Assembly (NCBI RefSeq): GCF_002236105.1
Contig: NZ_NIWU01000002.1
Coordinates: 124,001 to 188,000, forward strand
DNA from: Pseudomonas umsongensis
GTDB taxonomy: Bacteria > Pseudomonadota > Gammaproteobacteria > Pseudomonadales > Pseudomonadaceae
Direction: 5' to 3'
Length of the DNA stretch: 64,000 nt
Position 1 is the stretch's first letter, and the number at the start of each line of letters is the position of its first letter. Both the position numbers and the translations under genes were made by a program. This document shows, piece by piece, positions 25,653 through 37,100 of this stretch. The notes under the pieces were generated by a model. It was not told the DNA's origin and did no database searches. It worked only from the letters and a program-made list of their open reading frames with translations.

Positions 25653-25686
25653 AAAATGGAGCCAGATTTTAGAGCTGGCTCCATTC
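25653..25686 (-). terminator. Rho-independent terminator of the gatCAB operon
   Basis: An 11-bp stem (AATGGAGCCAG / CTGGCTCCATT) with a 9-base loop ends in TTTTA on the minus strand and begins 4 bases after the gatB stop. Confidence 0.85.
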
Positions 25687-25689
25687 CGG

Positions 25690-27135
25690 TCAGCCTTCGA
25701 GCTTGCTTTTCAGCAGTTCGTTGACCTGTTGCGGGTTGGCCTTGCCTTTCGATGCCTTCATGGCTTGGCCGACGAAGAAGCCGAACATCTTGCCGCGCTT
25801 GGCTTCGTCTGCCGCGCGGTATTGCTCGACCTGCTCGGCATTGGCCGCGAGCATTTCGTCCAGCACCGCCGAGATCGCGCCGGTGTCGGTCACTTGCTTG
25901 AGGCCGCGCTTTTCGATGATCTCGTCTGCGCTGCCTTCGCCGTTGGCCATGGCTTCGAACACCACCTTGGCGATCTTGCCGGAGATGGTGTTGTCCTTGA
26001 TGCGCAGCAGCATGCCGCCCAGTTGCTCGGCTGAAACCGGCGACTGCTCGATATCCAGGCCTTGCTTGTTGAGCAGGCTGCCCAGTTCAACCATGACCCA
26101 GTTGGCCGCCAGCTTGGCGTCGCCGCCGATGCTCGCGACCTTCTCGAAGTAGTCGGCTTGTTCGCGGCTGGTGGCCAGCACGCTGGCGTCATAGACCGAC
26201 AGACCGAATTGCTCCTGGAAACGCTCGCGTTTCTGCGGTGGCAATTCGGGCAGGGTGGCGCGCACGTCGTCGAGGAACGAGTTTTCGATCACGACAGGCA
26301 GCAGGTCCGGATCGGGGAAGTAACGGTAGTCGTTGGCTTCCTCCTTGCTGCGCATCGGACGGGTTTCGTCCTTGTTCGGATCGTACAGGCGGGTCTGCTG
26401 GATCACCTTGCCGCCGTCTTCGATCAGCTCGATCTGACGCTGGATTTCGCTGTTGATCGCCTTCTCGATGAAGCGGAACGAGTTGACGTTCTTGATCTCG
26501 CAGCGCGTACCGAACTCGACCTGGCCCTTTGGACGGATCGATACGTTGCAGTCGCAACGCAGCGAACCTTCGGCCATGTTGCCGTCGCAGATGCCCAGGT
26601 ATCGCACCAGTGCGTGGATCGCCTTGACGTAAGCCACGGCTTCCTTGGCGCTGCGCATGTCTGGCTCGGAAACGATCTCAAGCAGTGGCGTGCCCGCGCG
26701 GTTCAGGTCGATGCCGGTGGCACCGTTGAACTCTTCGTGCAGGCTCTTGCCGGCGTCTTCTTCCAGGTGCGCGCGGGTGATGCCGACACGTTTGACCGTA
26801 CCGTCTTCCAGGGCGATGTCCAGGTGGCCCTTGCCGACGATCGGCAATTCCATCTGGCTGATCTGGTAGCCCTTGGGCAGGTCCGGGTAGAAGTAGTTCT
26901 TGCGTGCGAACACGTTGTGCTGGCCGATCTCGGCGTCAATCGCCAGGCCGAACATCACCGCCATGCGCACCGCTTCCTGGTTCAGCACCGGCAGTACGCC
27001 GGGCATGCCCAGGTCTACGAGGCTGGCCTGGGTGTTCGGCTCGGAACCGAAGGTGGTGGAACTACCGGAAAAGATTTTCGACCGGGTGGTGAGCTGGGTG
27101 TGAATCTCCAGCCCGATCACGACTTCCCATTGCAT
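25690..27135 (-). CDS. gatB: Aspartyl/glutamyl-tRNA amidotransferase subunit B
   Basis: Kinase/tRNA-binding subunit of the GatCAB complex, 481 residues, which activates the side-chain carboxylate of misacylated Glu-tRNA(Gln) or Asp-tRNA(Asn) with ATP. The N-terminus '[22 protein letters not shown]' is the family signature. The central '[10 protein letters not shown]' and '[20 protein letters not shown]' belong to the catalytic cradle, and the C-terminal YqeY-like tail (about 330-481) binds tRNA. It is the last gene of gatC-gatA-gatB, 10 bases after gatA, followed by a strong terminator. Full length, no anomalies. Confidence 0.98.
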   Translation of the reverse strand: MQWEVVIGLEIHTQLTTRSKIFSGSSTTFGSEPNTQASLVDLGMPGVLPVLNQEAVRMAVMFGLAIDAEIGQHNVFARKNYFYPDLPKGYQISQMELPIVGKGHLDIALEDGTVKRVGITRAHLEEDAGKSLHEEFNGATGIDLNRAGTPLLEIVSEPDMRSAKEAVAYVKAIHALVRYLGICDGNMAEGSLRCDCNVSIRPKGQVEFGTRCEIKNVNSFRFIEKAINSEIQRQIELIEDGGKVIQQTRLYDPNKDETRPMRSKEEANDYRYFPDPDLLPVVIENSFLDDVRATLPELPPQKRERFQEQFGLSVYDASVLATSREQADYFEKVASIGGDAKLAANWVMVELGSLLNKQGLDIEQSPVSAEQLGGMLLRIKDNTISGKIAKVVFEAMANGEGSADEIIEKRGLKQVTDTGAISAVLDEMLAANAEQVEQYRAADEAKRGKMFGFFVGQAMKASKGKANPQQVNELLKSKLEG

Positions 27136-27145
27136 GTGTGTCTCC

Positions 27146-28597
27146 TCAGAAGCCGGTTGGGGTGCGGGTGTGCCAGTCAGTGTTCAACTGGTACTGGTGC
27201 GCAACGTTGAGCAAGCGGCCTTCCTGGAAATACGGAGCGAGCAGCTGCACGCCTACTGGCAAACCATCGACAAAACCGGCCGGCATCGACAGGCCTGGCA
27301 GGCCGGCGAGGTTGGCGGTGATGGTGTAGACGTCTTCCAGGTAGGCAGCGACCGGGTCGCTGTTCTTGGCGCCGAGCTTCCAGGCCGGGTTTGGCGTGGT
27401 TGGGCCGAGAATGATGTCGACCTCGTTGAAGGCCGCCATGAAGTCGTTCTTGATCAAGCGACGAATCTTCTGCGCCTTCAGGTAGTAGGCGTCGTAGTAG
27501 CCGGCGGACAGGGCGTAGGCGCCGACCATGATGCGGCGCTGCACTTCTGTGCCGAAACCTTCGCCACGGGAGCGCTTGTACAGGTCTTCCAGGTTTTTCG
27601 GGTCTTCGCAGCGATAGCCGAAGCGCACGCCATCGAAACGCGACAGGTTGGAAGAGGCTTCCGCCGGGGCGATCACGTAGTACGCAGGAATCGCGTGCTG
27701 CATGTTTGGCAGGCTGATTTCCTTGATCACGGCACCGAGCTTTTTCAGCTCTTCGACGCTGGCCATCACCAGGTCGGCGATGCGCGGGTCGAGGCCGGCG
27801 CTGAAATACTCTTTCGGCACGCCGATGCGCAGCCCTTGCAGAGAACCGTTGAGGCTGGCGCTGTAGTCCGGCACGGGCTCATCGATGCTGGTCGAGTCGT
27901 TCGGATCGAAGCCGGCCATACCTTGCAACAATATTGCGCAGTCTTCGGCAGTGCGCGCCAACGGACCGCCCTGATCGAGGCTGGACGCGTAGGCGATCAT
28001 GCCCCAACGCGATACGCGACCGTACGTCGGTTTCAGGCCTGTGAGGTTGGTCAGCGCCGCTGGCTGGCGGATCGAACCGCCGGTATCGGTGCCAGTGGCG
28101 GCAGGCAACAGGCGAGCGGCCACTGCAGCCGCGGAGCCGCCGGAGGAACCGCCCGGCACGTATTCCAGGTTCCACGGGTTTTTCACCGCGCCGTAATAGC
28201 TCGACTCGTTGGCCGAGCCCATGGCGAATTCGTCCATGTTGGTCTTGCCCAGGGTCACGGCCCCGGCAGCGGCCAGCTTGGCGACGACGGTGGCGTCGTA
28301 CGGTGCCTTGAAGTTGTCGAGCATCTTCGAGCCGCAACTGGTGCGGATGCCCTGGGTGCAGAACAGGTCCTTGTGGGCGATCGGCGCACCCAGCAGGGCG
28401 CCGCTCTCACCATTGGCCCGGCGGGCATCAGCGGCTTTCGCTTGCGTGAGCGCCAGGTCTTCAGTGAGGCTGATGAAGCTGTTGAGCTGTGGGTCGAGCT
28501 GGGCGATGCGCGCCAGCAGGACTTTGGTCAGCTCTTCGGAGGAAAACTTTTTATCGGCGAGTCCGCGGGCGATCTCGGCCAGAGTCAATTGATGCAT
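27146..28597 (-). CDS. gatA: Aspartyl/glutamyl-tRNA amidotransferase subunit A
   Basis: Glutaminase subunit of GatCAB, 483 residues of the amidase-signature family, which releases ammonia from glutamine and channels it to GatB. The Ser-cisSer-Lys triad is visible: Lys in '[12 protein letters not shown]' (about 78), cis-Ser and nucleophile in '[15 protein letters not shown]' and '[19 protein letters not shown]'. It lies 16 bases downstream of gatC on the same strand. It is complete and typical. Confidence 0.98.
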   Translation of the reverse strand: MHQLTLAEIARGLADKKFSSEELTKVLLARIAQLDPQLNSFISLTEDLALTQAKAADARRANGESGALLGAPIAHKDLFCTQGIRTSCGSKMLDNFKAPYDATVVAKLAAAGAVTLGKTNMDEFAMGSANESSYYGAVKNPWNLEYVPGGSSGGSAAAVAARLLPAATGTDTGGSIRQPAALTNLTGLKPTYGRVSRWGMIAYASSLDQGGPLARTAEDCAILLQGMAGFDPNDSTSIDEPVPDYSASLNGSLQGLRIGVPKEYFSAGLDPRIADLVMASVEELKKLGAVIKEISLPNMQHAIPAYYVIAPAEASSNLSRFDGVRFGYRCEDPKNLEDLYKRSRGEGFGTEVQRRIMVGAYALSAGYYDAYYLKAQKIRRLIKNDFMAAFNEVDIILGPTTPNPAWKLGAKNSDPVAAYLEDVYTITANLAGLPGLSMPAGFVDGLPVGVQLLAPYFQEGRLLNVAHQYQLNTDWHTRTPTGF

Positions 28598-28613
28598 TGC
28601 AGGCTCTTTCCCT

Positions 28614-28901
28614 TTAGTCGATGACTTTCGGAACCAGGTACAGGCCGTTTTCGACCGCTGGTGCGATGGACTGGTAGGCCTCGCGATTGTTGCTCTCGGT
28701 CACGACGTCTGCACGCAGGCGCTGGCTGGCTTCCAGTGGGTGGGCGAGCGGCTCGATACCATCGGTATTCACCGCCTGCATTTCGTCGACCAACCCGAGA
28801 ATGCTGTTGAGGGCCGAAGTGATGTGTGGAAGATCGGCATCATTGAGGCCAAGGCAGGCCAGATGAGCGATTTTTTCCACGTCGGAGCGTTCAAGCGCCA
28901 T
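28614..28901 (-). CDS. gatC: Aspartyl/glutamyl-tRNA amidotransferase subunit C
   Basis: Small stabilising subunit of GatCAB, 95 residues, wrapping between GatA and GatB. The N-terminal helix '[21 protein letters not shown]' and the '[24 protein letters not shown]' segment are family signatures. It is the first gene of the gatCAB operon and is divergent from mreB, with a shared 210-base promoter region. Confidence 0.97.
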   Translation of the reverse strand: MALERSDVEKIAHLACLGLNDADLPHITSALNSILGLVDEMQAVNTDGIEPLAHPLEASQRLRADVVTESNNREAYQSIAPAVENGLYLVPKVID

Positions 28902-29100
28902 TGGGATTCTCCAGTGGAAAACAAGACGGACGGCGTCCGTGTGTTAGATTGTCGGAACACTACCGCACTTCTACGGTCATATGGCCGCGATTGTGGGGTT
29001 TGGTGCACAGAAAAACGGCCAATTTAACATATTGGCGCCTTGCCCAAAATCCCTGTCGTTGTTAGAGTTTGCCGCACTTTTTTACCCACGCGTTGCCTAG

Positions 29101-30150
<1,050 letters not shown>

Positions 30151-30175
30151 GTCGCCGGATCGCCTCTATGCTGTG

Positions 30176-30213
30176 AGCGCGCAGGCGGCACTTTGCAGTG
30201 CTGCCTGTTCGCG
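30176..30213 (+). terminator. Attenuator-like hairpin between mreB and mreC
   Basis: An 11-bp stem (CAGGCGGCACT / AGTGCTGCCTG, one G-U pair) with a 4-base loop lies within weaker outer GCGCG/CGCG pairing and is followed by TTTATCTT. Partial termination here would give more mreB than mreC/mreD mRNA. Confidence 0.5.
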
Positions 30214-30291
30214 TTTATCTTCTGTCGTCTGCGTCCAGGCCGGTTTGATGCCGTATGAATAAAGAGAACATTTGCCTGGGAGGAGCGGCTT

Positions 30292-31425
30292 ATTAAACCG
30301 CTTTTCACCAAGGGTCCCTCACTGGGCGTGCGCTTGTTGGTGCTGGTCGTGCTGTCGGTCGCGCTGATGGTGGTCGATGCCCGCTTCACACTGCTCAAGC
30401 CAGTGCGTAGCCAGATGTCGCTGGTGTTGATGCAGTCTTACTGGATCACCGACCTGCCGCAGCGGCTATGGCAGGGTGTGGCCAGCCAGTTTGGCAGCCG
30501 CACCGAACTGATCGCCGAAAACGAAAAGCTCAAGAGCGAAAACCTGCTGTTGCAGGGGCGCATGCAAAAGCTTGCCTCCCTTACCGAGCAGAACGTTCGG
30601 CTGCGCGAGTTGCTCAACTCTTCGGCACTGGTGAACGAAAAGGTCGAAGTGGCTGAGTTGATCGGCATGGACCCCAACCCATTCACCCATCGCATCATCA
30701 TCAACAAGGGTGAACGCGACGGCGTGGTGCTCGGGCAGCCTGTGCTCGATGCCCGTGGCCTGATGGGCCAGGTGGTCGAGTTGATGCCCTACACCTCCCG
30801 GGTCCTGCTGCTGACCGATTCCACCCACAGCATTCCGGTGCAGGTCAACCGCAACGGCCTGCGCGCCATTGCCAGCGGCACCGGCAACCCGGAACGCCTC
30901 GAATTGCGCCACGTGGCCGATACCGCCGATATCAAGGAAGGCGACCTGTTGGTCAGCTCCGGCCTGGGCCAGCGTTTCCCGGCAGGTTACCCGGTGGCGA
31001 CGGTCAAGGAAGTGATCCATGACTCCGGCCAGCCGTTCGCCATTGTTCGCGCCGTACCGACCGCCGCCTTGAACCGCAGCCGTTATTTGCTGCTGGTGTT
31101 CAGCGACACTCGCACTGCCGAGGAGCGCGCCAACGACGCTGCCCAGGCCCAGGAAAGCCTGGATGCGCAGGGTGGGGGGCCGATCATTCCGGCGACCGTG
31201 CCGAGACCGGCGGTTGTACCGGCAGCAGTCGCGGCTCCGGCTGTTCCGGCGACGCCAGCGGCTACTCCGGCGGTCACGACCCCGGCCAAGCCTGCCGCCA
31301 AACCCACCACGACTGCACCCGCCAAGCCACCGGCGACACAACCCGCTGTCGTCAAGCCCGTTGCTGTCAAGCCTGCTGCCAAACCGCCTGTCTCCGCACC
31401 GGCTACCACTGGGGGACGAGAATAA
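30292..31425 (+). CDS. mreC: Rod shape-determining protein MreC (probable AUU start)
   Basis: Bitopic inner-membrane protein linking MreB to wall synthases, 377 residues from the proposed start. There is no ATG, GTG or TTG at the expected N-terminus. ATT at 30292 gives [20 protein letters not shown], the usual basic tail before the membrane helix, with GGGAGGAG 6 bases upstream. GTG at 30328 would remove the basic tail and has no ribosome-binding site. A coiled coil lies at about residues 70-110 and the beta-barrel domain at 115-280. The last 85 residues are a Pro/Ala/Lys/Thr-rich low-complexity periplasmic tail. The stop overlaps mreD by one base. Confidence 0.9.
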   Translation: MKPLFTKGPSLGVRLLVLVVLSVALMVVDARFTLLKPVRSQMSLVLMQSYWITDLPQRLWQGVASQFGSRTELIAENEKLKSENLLLQGRMQKLASLTEQNVRLRELLNSSALVNEKVEVAELIGMDPNPFTHRIIINKGERDGVVLGQPVLDARGLMGQVVELMPYTSRVLLLTDSTHSIPVQVNRNGLRAIASGTGNPERLELRHVADTADIKEGDLLVSSGLGQRFPAGYPVATVKEVIHDSGQPFAIVRAVPTAALNRSRYLLLVFSDTRTAEERANDAAQAQESLDAQGGGPIIPATVPRPAVVPAAVAAPAVPATPAATPAVTTPAKPAAKPTTTAPAKPPATQPAVVKPVAVKPAAKPPVSAPATTGGRE

Positions 31426-31916
31426 TGGTCGGTGTCACAGCTTCTCGAAACGGCTGGATCGTCTGGCTGACATTTGCCGTCGGCATGTTGCTCAGCGTAT
31501 CGCCGCTGCCGCAATTCATGGAGATCCTGCGCCCCCTGTGGCTGGCCTTGCTGCTGGCGTTCTGGGCACTGGCGCTGCCGCAGAAAGTCGGGATGGTCAC
31601 CGCCTGGTGCCTGGGCTTGGCCGAGGACGTGCTGTACGGCACGCTGCTGGGCCAGAATGCATTGATCCTGACGCTCATCACCTACCTGGTGCTGGCGCTG
31701 CAACAACGCCTGCGAATGTTCCCGATGTGGCAGCAGAGCCTGGTGATCCTGGTGATCTTCGGCCTCGCCCAGCTGGTGCAACTATGGCTCAGCGCCTTGA
31801 CTGGCAATCGTCAGCCAACCCTGGCCCTGGTATTGCCGGCACTGGTCAGCGCGTTGCTCTGGCCCTGGGTCAGCTTCGGTTTGCGCGGATTGCGTCGACG
31901 CTACAAAATCAATTAA
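31425..31916 (+). CDS. mreD: Rod shape-determining protein MreD
   Basis: Polytopic inner-membrane protein of 163 residues with about five helices, part of the Rod elongation complex with MreC, RodA and PBP2. Recognised by '[21 protein letters not shown]', '[29 protein letters not shown]' read across helices 3-4, and a basic C-terminus ([10 protein letters not shown]). Its ATG overlaps the mreC stop (TAATG), so translation is coupled. Typical length and position. Confidence 0.96.
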   Translation: MVGVTASRNGWIVWLTFAVGMLLSVSPLPQFMEILRPLWLALLLAFWALALPQKVGMVTAWCLGLAEDVLYGTLLGQNALILTLITYLVLALQQRLRMFPMWQQSLVILVIFGLAQLVQLWLSALTGNRQPTLALVLPALVSALLWPWVSFGLRGLRRRYKIN

Positions 31917-31948
31917 TTCGTTCGGGCATTAGACAGGGAGAGGTCTTG

Positions 31949-32545
31949 ATGAAACGGTTGTACCTCGCCTCTGGCTCACCGCGTCGGCGTGAACTGCTCA
32001 CGCAGATCGGCGTGCCGTTCACCGCCATCAGCGCGGATATCGATGAAACCCCTTTGAATCATGAATCCCCGTCGGCCTATGTCGAGCGCCTGGCGCGTGG
32101 CAAGGCCGAGGCCGGACGCGGCGCAGTCGCGTCTGATGCGTCCTGCTGCGTGCTCGGTGCAGATACCGCCGTGGTGCTTGATGGAAAAATTCTTGGCAAA
32201 CCGGTTGATGAAGGCGACGCGTGCGCCATGCTGAAGATGTTGTCCGGGCGCGAGCATCAGGTCCTGACCGCGATAGCGCTGCTCGATTTTGATCGTTGCG
32301 AGTCGTTGGTGGTCACCAGTCACGTACGTTTTCGTGAAATCAGCCCAGATGAAGCGGCGGCCTACTGGGCCAGCGGTGAACCTCGGGACAAGGCCGGTGG
32401 CTACGGCATTCAAGGGCTGGGCGCAGTGTTTGTCGCCGGGCTCACTGGGAGTTACTCGGCGGTGGTTGGACTGCCGCTGTGCGAAACCGCGCAACTGCTC
32501 GGCCATTTCGGCATACCCTGTTGGCAACCCAATAACGCACGCTAA
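31949..32545 (+). CDS. maf: Maf-family nucleotide pyrophosphatase
   Basis: House-cleaning nucleoside triphosphate pyrophosphatase of 198 residues. The N-terminal '[13 protein letters not shown]' binds phosphate and '[18 protein letters not shown]' contains the catalytic Asp. '[30 protein letters not shown]' is the conserved substrate region. The YhdE-type pattern (dTTP/UTP specific) fits its location between mreD and the RNase G gene. The start is ATG 31949 with AGGGAGAGG upstream; a much longer in-frame opening through mreC/mreD is a shadow. Confidence 0.95.
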   Translation: MKRLYLASGSPRRRELLTQIGVPFTAISADIDETPLNHESPSAYVERLARGKAEAGRGAVASDASCCVLGADTAVVLDGKILGKPVDEGDACAMLKMLSGREHQVLTAIALLDFDRCESLVVTSHVRFREISPDEAAAYWASGEPRDKAGGYGIQGLGAVFVAGLTGSYSAVVGLPLCETAQLLGHFGIPCWQPNNAR

Positions 32546-32593
32546 GCGTCGTACCCGGCCATTATTGTGAACATGCCTGAACGAGACCCTGCC

Positions 32594-34051
32594 ATGAGTG
32601 AAGAGATCCTGATCAACATCACGCCGATGGAATCGCGCGTGGCGGTGGTCGAAAACGGTGTCCTGCAAGAAGTTCATGTCGAGCGCACGCAAAAGCGCGG
32701 GATCGTCGGCAACATCTACAAAGGCAAGGTCGTGCGGGTATTGCCCGGCATGCAGGCGGCGTTCGTCGATATCGGCCTGGACCGCGCCGCGTTCATTCAT
32801 GCATCCGAAATCTCCTTGCGTGAAGGTCCGGCCGTCGAGAGCATCAGCGCGTTGGTGCACGAAGGCCAGAGCCTGGTGGTGCAAGTCACCAAGGACCCCA
32901 TCGGCTCCAAAGGTGCGCGCCTGACCACGCAGCTGTCGATTCCTTCTCGTTACCTGGTGTACATGCCGCGCACCGCCCACGTCGGTATTTCGCTGAAAAT
33001 CGAAGACGAGGCCGAGCGCGATCGCCTCAAGCAAGTGGTCACCGATTGCGTGGCCAAGGAAGGCATCAAGGAAGCGGGCGGGTTCATCCTGCGCACGGCC
33101 GCCGAAGGGGCCGGTGCCGATGAAATCCTCATGGACATCCGCTACCTGCGCAGGCTATGGGACCAGATCAGCGAGCAGATCAAGACCATCAGCGCGCCGA
33201 GTGTGATCTATGAGGATCTCGGCTTGGCGCTGCGCACGCTGCGCGACCTGGTGAGCCCGAAGATCGAGAAGATTCGCATCGACTCCCGGGAAACTTTCCA
33301 GAAAACCACGCAGTTCGTCGCCGAATTGATGCCAGAGATCGCAGATCGTCTGGAGCACTATCCGGGCGAGCGACCGATTTTCGACCTGTACGGTGTCGAA
33401 GATGAAATCCAGAAGGCCCTTGAGCGCAAAGTCCCGTTGAAGTCCGGCGGTTATCTGGTGGTCGACCCGGCGGAAGCCATGAGCACCATCGACGTCAACA
33501 CCGGTGCGTTCGTCGGGCATCGCAATCTTGAAGAAACCATCTTCAAGACCAACCTCGAAGCGGCGACCGCCATTGCCCGACAATTGAGGCTGCGCAACCT
33601 GGGCGGGATCATCATCATCGACTTCATCGACATGGAGGATGAAGAACACCAGCGCCAGGTCCTGCGCACGCTCGAGAAGCAACTGGAGCGCGACCACGCC
33701 AAGACCAACATCATCGGCATCACCGAGTTGGGCCTGGTGCAGATGACTCGCAAGCGCACCCGCGAAAGCCTCGAACAGGTCCTGTGCGAGCCGTGCACCA
33801 GTTGCCAGGGGCGCGGCAAGCTGAAAACCCCGGAAACCATTTGCTATGAAATCTTCCGCGAAATCCTGCGTGAGGCTCGCGCCTATCAGGCGGAAGGCTA
33901 TCGTGTATTGGCGAACCAGCGGGTTGTCGATCGTCTGCTCGATGAGGAGTCGGGTAACGTCGCCGAACTTGAAGTATTTATCGGGCGCACCATCCGATTC
34001 CAGGTCGAAACCATGTATTCCCAGGAACAATACGACGTCGTGCTGCTCTGA
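32594..34051 (+). CDS. rng: Ribonuclease G
   Basis: Endoribonuclease of the RNase E/G family, 485 residues, acting in 16S rRNA 5' maturation and mRNA decay. The N-terminal 'EEILINITPMESRVAVVENG' and S1 domain (about 38-125, GNIYKGKVVRVLPGMQAAFVDIG) lead to the 5' sensor and DNase-I-like domain. Catalytic Asp residues lie in 'STIDVNTGAFVG' and 'IIIDFIDMEDEEH'. The zinc-link cysteines are in 'CEPCTSCQGRG'. It lacks the long C-terminal scaffold of RNase E, which separates it from rne. It follows maf with 48 bases between. Confidence 0.97.
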   Translation: MSEEILINITPMESRVAVVENGVLQEVHVERTQKRGIVGNIYKGKVVRVLPGMQAAFVDIGLDRAAFIHASEISLREGPAVESISALVHEGQSLVVQVTKDPIGSKGARLTTQLSIPSRYLVYMPRTAHVGISLKIEDEAERDRLKQVVTDCVAKEGIKEAGGFILRTAAEGAGADEILMDIRYLRRLWDQISEQIKTISAPSVIYEDLGLALRTLRDLVSPKIEKIRIDSRETFQKTTQFVAELMPEIADRLEHYPGERPIFDLYGVEDEIQKALERKVPLKSGGYLVVDPAEAMSTIDVNTGAFVGHRNLEETIFKTNLEAATAIARQLRLRNLGGIIIIDFIDMEDEEHQRQVLRTLEKQLERDHAKTNIIGITELGLVQMTRKRTRESLEQVLCEPCTSCQGRGKLKTPETICYEIFREILREARAYQAEGYRVLANQRVVDRLLDEESGNVAELEVFIGRTIRFQVETMYSQEQYDVVLL

Positions 34052-34126
34052 ACTGCTTCGTCCTGAATTTTCCTGAATGGCTGGCCTCAGCTGTCTGCAG
34101 AACTTTTGCCATGGGAGCCACCTGAC

Positions 34127-37100
34127 ATGGAGCGTCTGACACGCATATTGGCCGCACTGACCCGCTGGGGTCTGGGCCTGTGCGCGTTGGTTTTGGTGGT
34201 GATGGCGTTGTACGTCAGCCTGGGCCGGGAACTGGCGCCGTTGGTGGCCGAGTACCGTGGCGAAGTCGAAACCAAGGCCAGCGAGGCCTTGGGCATGCCC
34301 CTGCAAATCGGCGAGCTGAAAGGCAGCTGGAGTGGCTTCGCGCCCATTCTGTCGGCTCACGACGTGACCGTAGGCGAGGGGGCCAACGCCCTGCACCTGG
34401 AAAACGTGCGGGCTGTCCCGGACCTGTGGGAGAGTCTGCTGGCCCGCGAGGTGCGCATCGCCAATCTGGAACTCAATGGCCTGAAGATCAGCCTCAAGCA
34501 AGGCGATGACGGCGCGTGGGCGCTGGAAGGCTTGCCGGTCAAGGACGATCAGCCATTTGAGCCGGAGCAGCTACTCAATCGCATGCAAATGATCCAGCAA
34601 CTGTCGGTACTCGACAGCCAGGTCACGTTGCAGCCTTGGGGAGAATCGCCGCTGACCCTGACGTACGTTGGCGCGACGCTGAAAACCGGCGCATCCCGCC
34701 AACGACTCGATGCCCGCTTGACCCTGCCCGATGGCCAGCCATTGGCCTTGAGTGTGCGTACCCGTATTCGAGCCAGCCAGTGGCAGGACGGCGAGGCGCA
34801 AGTCTATGTGAGCTTGCCGCAAAGCGACTGGTCGAAATGGTTGCCCGAAACCCTGACCCAGCAGTGGAATTTCTCCGAACTCAAGGCGGGTGGCGAGCTG
34901 TGGGCAACCTGGGGCAAAGGCGCCTTGCAAAGCGGCGCCGTGCGGTTGAATGCGCCGCAATTCAAAGGGGCCTATGCCGAACGCAAGCCGATCCAGATCA
35001 ACAACCTGGCGCTTAACGGTTATTTCCAGCGCAGCGCCGAGGGCATGCTGGTAACGGTTGACTCCCTGGCCATGAACCTTGGCGAGACCCGCTGGGAATC
35101 ACGACTGCAATTGAAGCAGGTCACGGCCTCGGACCAGACGCAAAACATCTGGCATCTGCAAGCCGACCGTCTCGACCTGACACCACTCACGCCGGTGCTC
35201 AACGCCCTGGCGCCATTGCCGGAAGGGGTCGCCACGGTGGTCGAGCGGCTCAAGGTCACCGGTGGGTTGCGCAACGTGCTGATCGACGTGAAGCCCAATG
35301 CCACCGATGACAGCCGGTTCAGCTTCGCAGCCAACCTTGATCGTGTCGGTTTTGATGCGTATCACGGTGCCCCTGCGGCACGTAATGTCACGGGCAGCAT
35401 CAGCGGCGACCTTGGCCATGGCGAGTTGCGCATGGACAGCAAGGATTTCATGCTGCACCTGGACCCGATTTTCGCCAAGCCATGGCAATACATCCAGGCC
35501 AACGCGACCTTGACCTGGAAGCTCGACAAGGAAAGTTTCACGCTGATCGCGCCGTACCTGAAGGTGTTGGGCGAGGAAGGCAAGATTGCCGGCGACTTCC
35601 TGATCCGCCTGTTTTTTGATGAGGCACGGGAAGACTACATGGACCTGCGGGTTGGTCTGGTGGACGGCGACGGTCGCTACACCGCCAAATACCTGCCGAC
35701 CGTCCTCAGCCCGGCGCTGGACGAATGGCTGCGCACGGCGATTCTCAAAGGTGCGGTGGATCAGGGATTCTTCCAGTACCAAGGCTCGTTGAACCACGGC
35801 GCGGAGGAAACGGCACGCAGCATCAGCCTGTTTTTCAAGGTCCACGATGCCGAGCTGGCGTTCCAGCCTGGCTGGCCGCATGTCAGCAAGGTCACGGGTG
35901 ATGTGTTCGTTGAAGACAGTGGGGTACGGATCCTGGCCAGCAAGGGGCAATTGCTCGATACCCAGGTCCGCGATATCTACGTCAGCATTCCCCACGTGCC
36001 CGCCGGGCAAAACAGTCACCTGTTTCTCGACGGTGCGTTCGCCGGTGGATTGGGTGATGGCCTGAAAATCCTCAAGGAAGCGCCGATAGGCACTGCCGAG
36101 ACTTTCGCGGGTTGGGAAGGCGAGGGCGATCTGCAAGGCAAACTGAAGCTGGATATTCCGCTGGCCAAGGGCGAACAGCCCAAGATCCTGGTTGACTTCA
36201 AGACGGCAAAGGCCCGTTTGAAACTGCCCGAGCCCCCCCTCGAGCTGACTCAGCTCAAGGGTGACTTCCGTTTTGACAGCAGCAAAGGCTTGAGTGGGCA
36301 GAACATCACTGCACGCGCCTTCGATAAACCGGTCACTGCGAAAATTTTCGCCGACGGTCGTGAAGGCAAGCTCAACACCCGGGTCACCGCTTCCGGGCAG
36401 GTCGAAGTCAAGAAACTCAAGGACTGGCTGAGCGTGACCCAGCCGTTGCCAGTGAGTGGCGTTATCCCGTACCAACTGCAACTGACCCTGGATGGTGCCG
36501 ATAGCCAATTGATGGTCAATTCCAGTCTAAAGGGTGTGGCCGTCGATCTGCCGGCGCCCTTTGGCTTGGCGGCGGATGTCGGGCGCGACACTTCGTTTCG
36601 CATGACCCTGCAAGGAGCGGAGCGGCGCTACTGGGCAAATTACGGGGAGCTGGCGAGCTTCACGTTTGCTGCACCGGCCGGCAATTTTGCCGGCGGCCGC
36701 GGTGAATTGTTCCTCGGCAATGGCACGGCCGCGCTGCCCGGGGCCAAGGGTTTGCGCATTCGTGGCGTGCTCTCGGAACTGGATGTCGGCCCCTGGCAGG
36801 ACCTGGTGAGCAAGTATGCCGGCCAAGACCCCGGTGGCAACGCCAAGCAGTTGCTCAGCGGAGCGGACATCAAGGTCGGCAAGCTCAGCGCCTTCGGTAC
36901 CACCCTGGATCAGGCAGTGGTGCAGCTGACGCGCAAACCGTCCTCGTGGGCCCTGCAACTCGACAGCCAGCAGGTCAAGGGCGCCGCCAGCATCCCCGAT
37001 GCCAAGGCTGCGCCGATGGTGATCAACCTGCAAACGGTGCGCCTGCCCGCCCCGGACCCAAAGGTTCTGGCCGACGAAAACTCGCCGGATCCCCTGGCCT

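Noticed and set aside
31163..31948. Long open frame running through mreC and mreD into maf
   Set aside because: The region before 31949 is out of frame with mreC/mreD, is rich in Arg/Pro/Leu without motifs, and Maf has a good start and ribosome-binding site at 31949.
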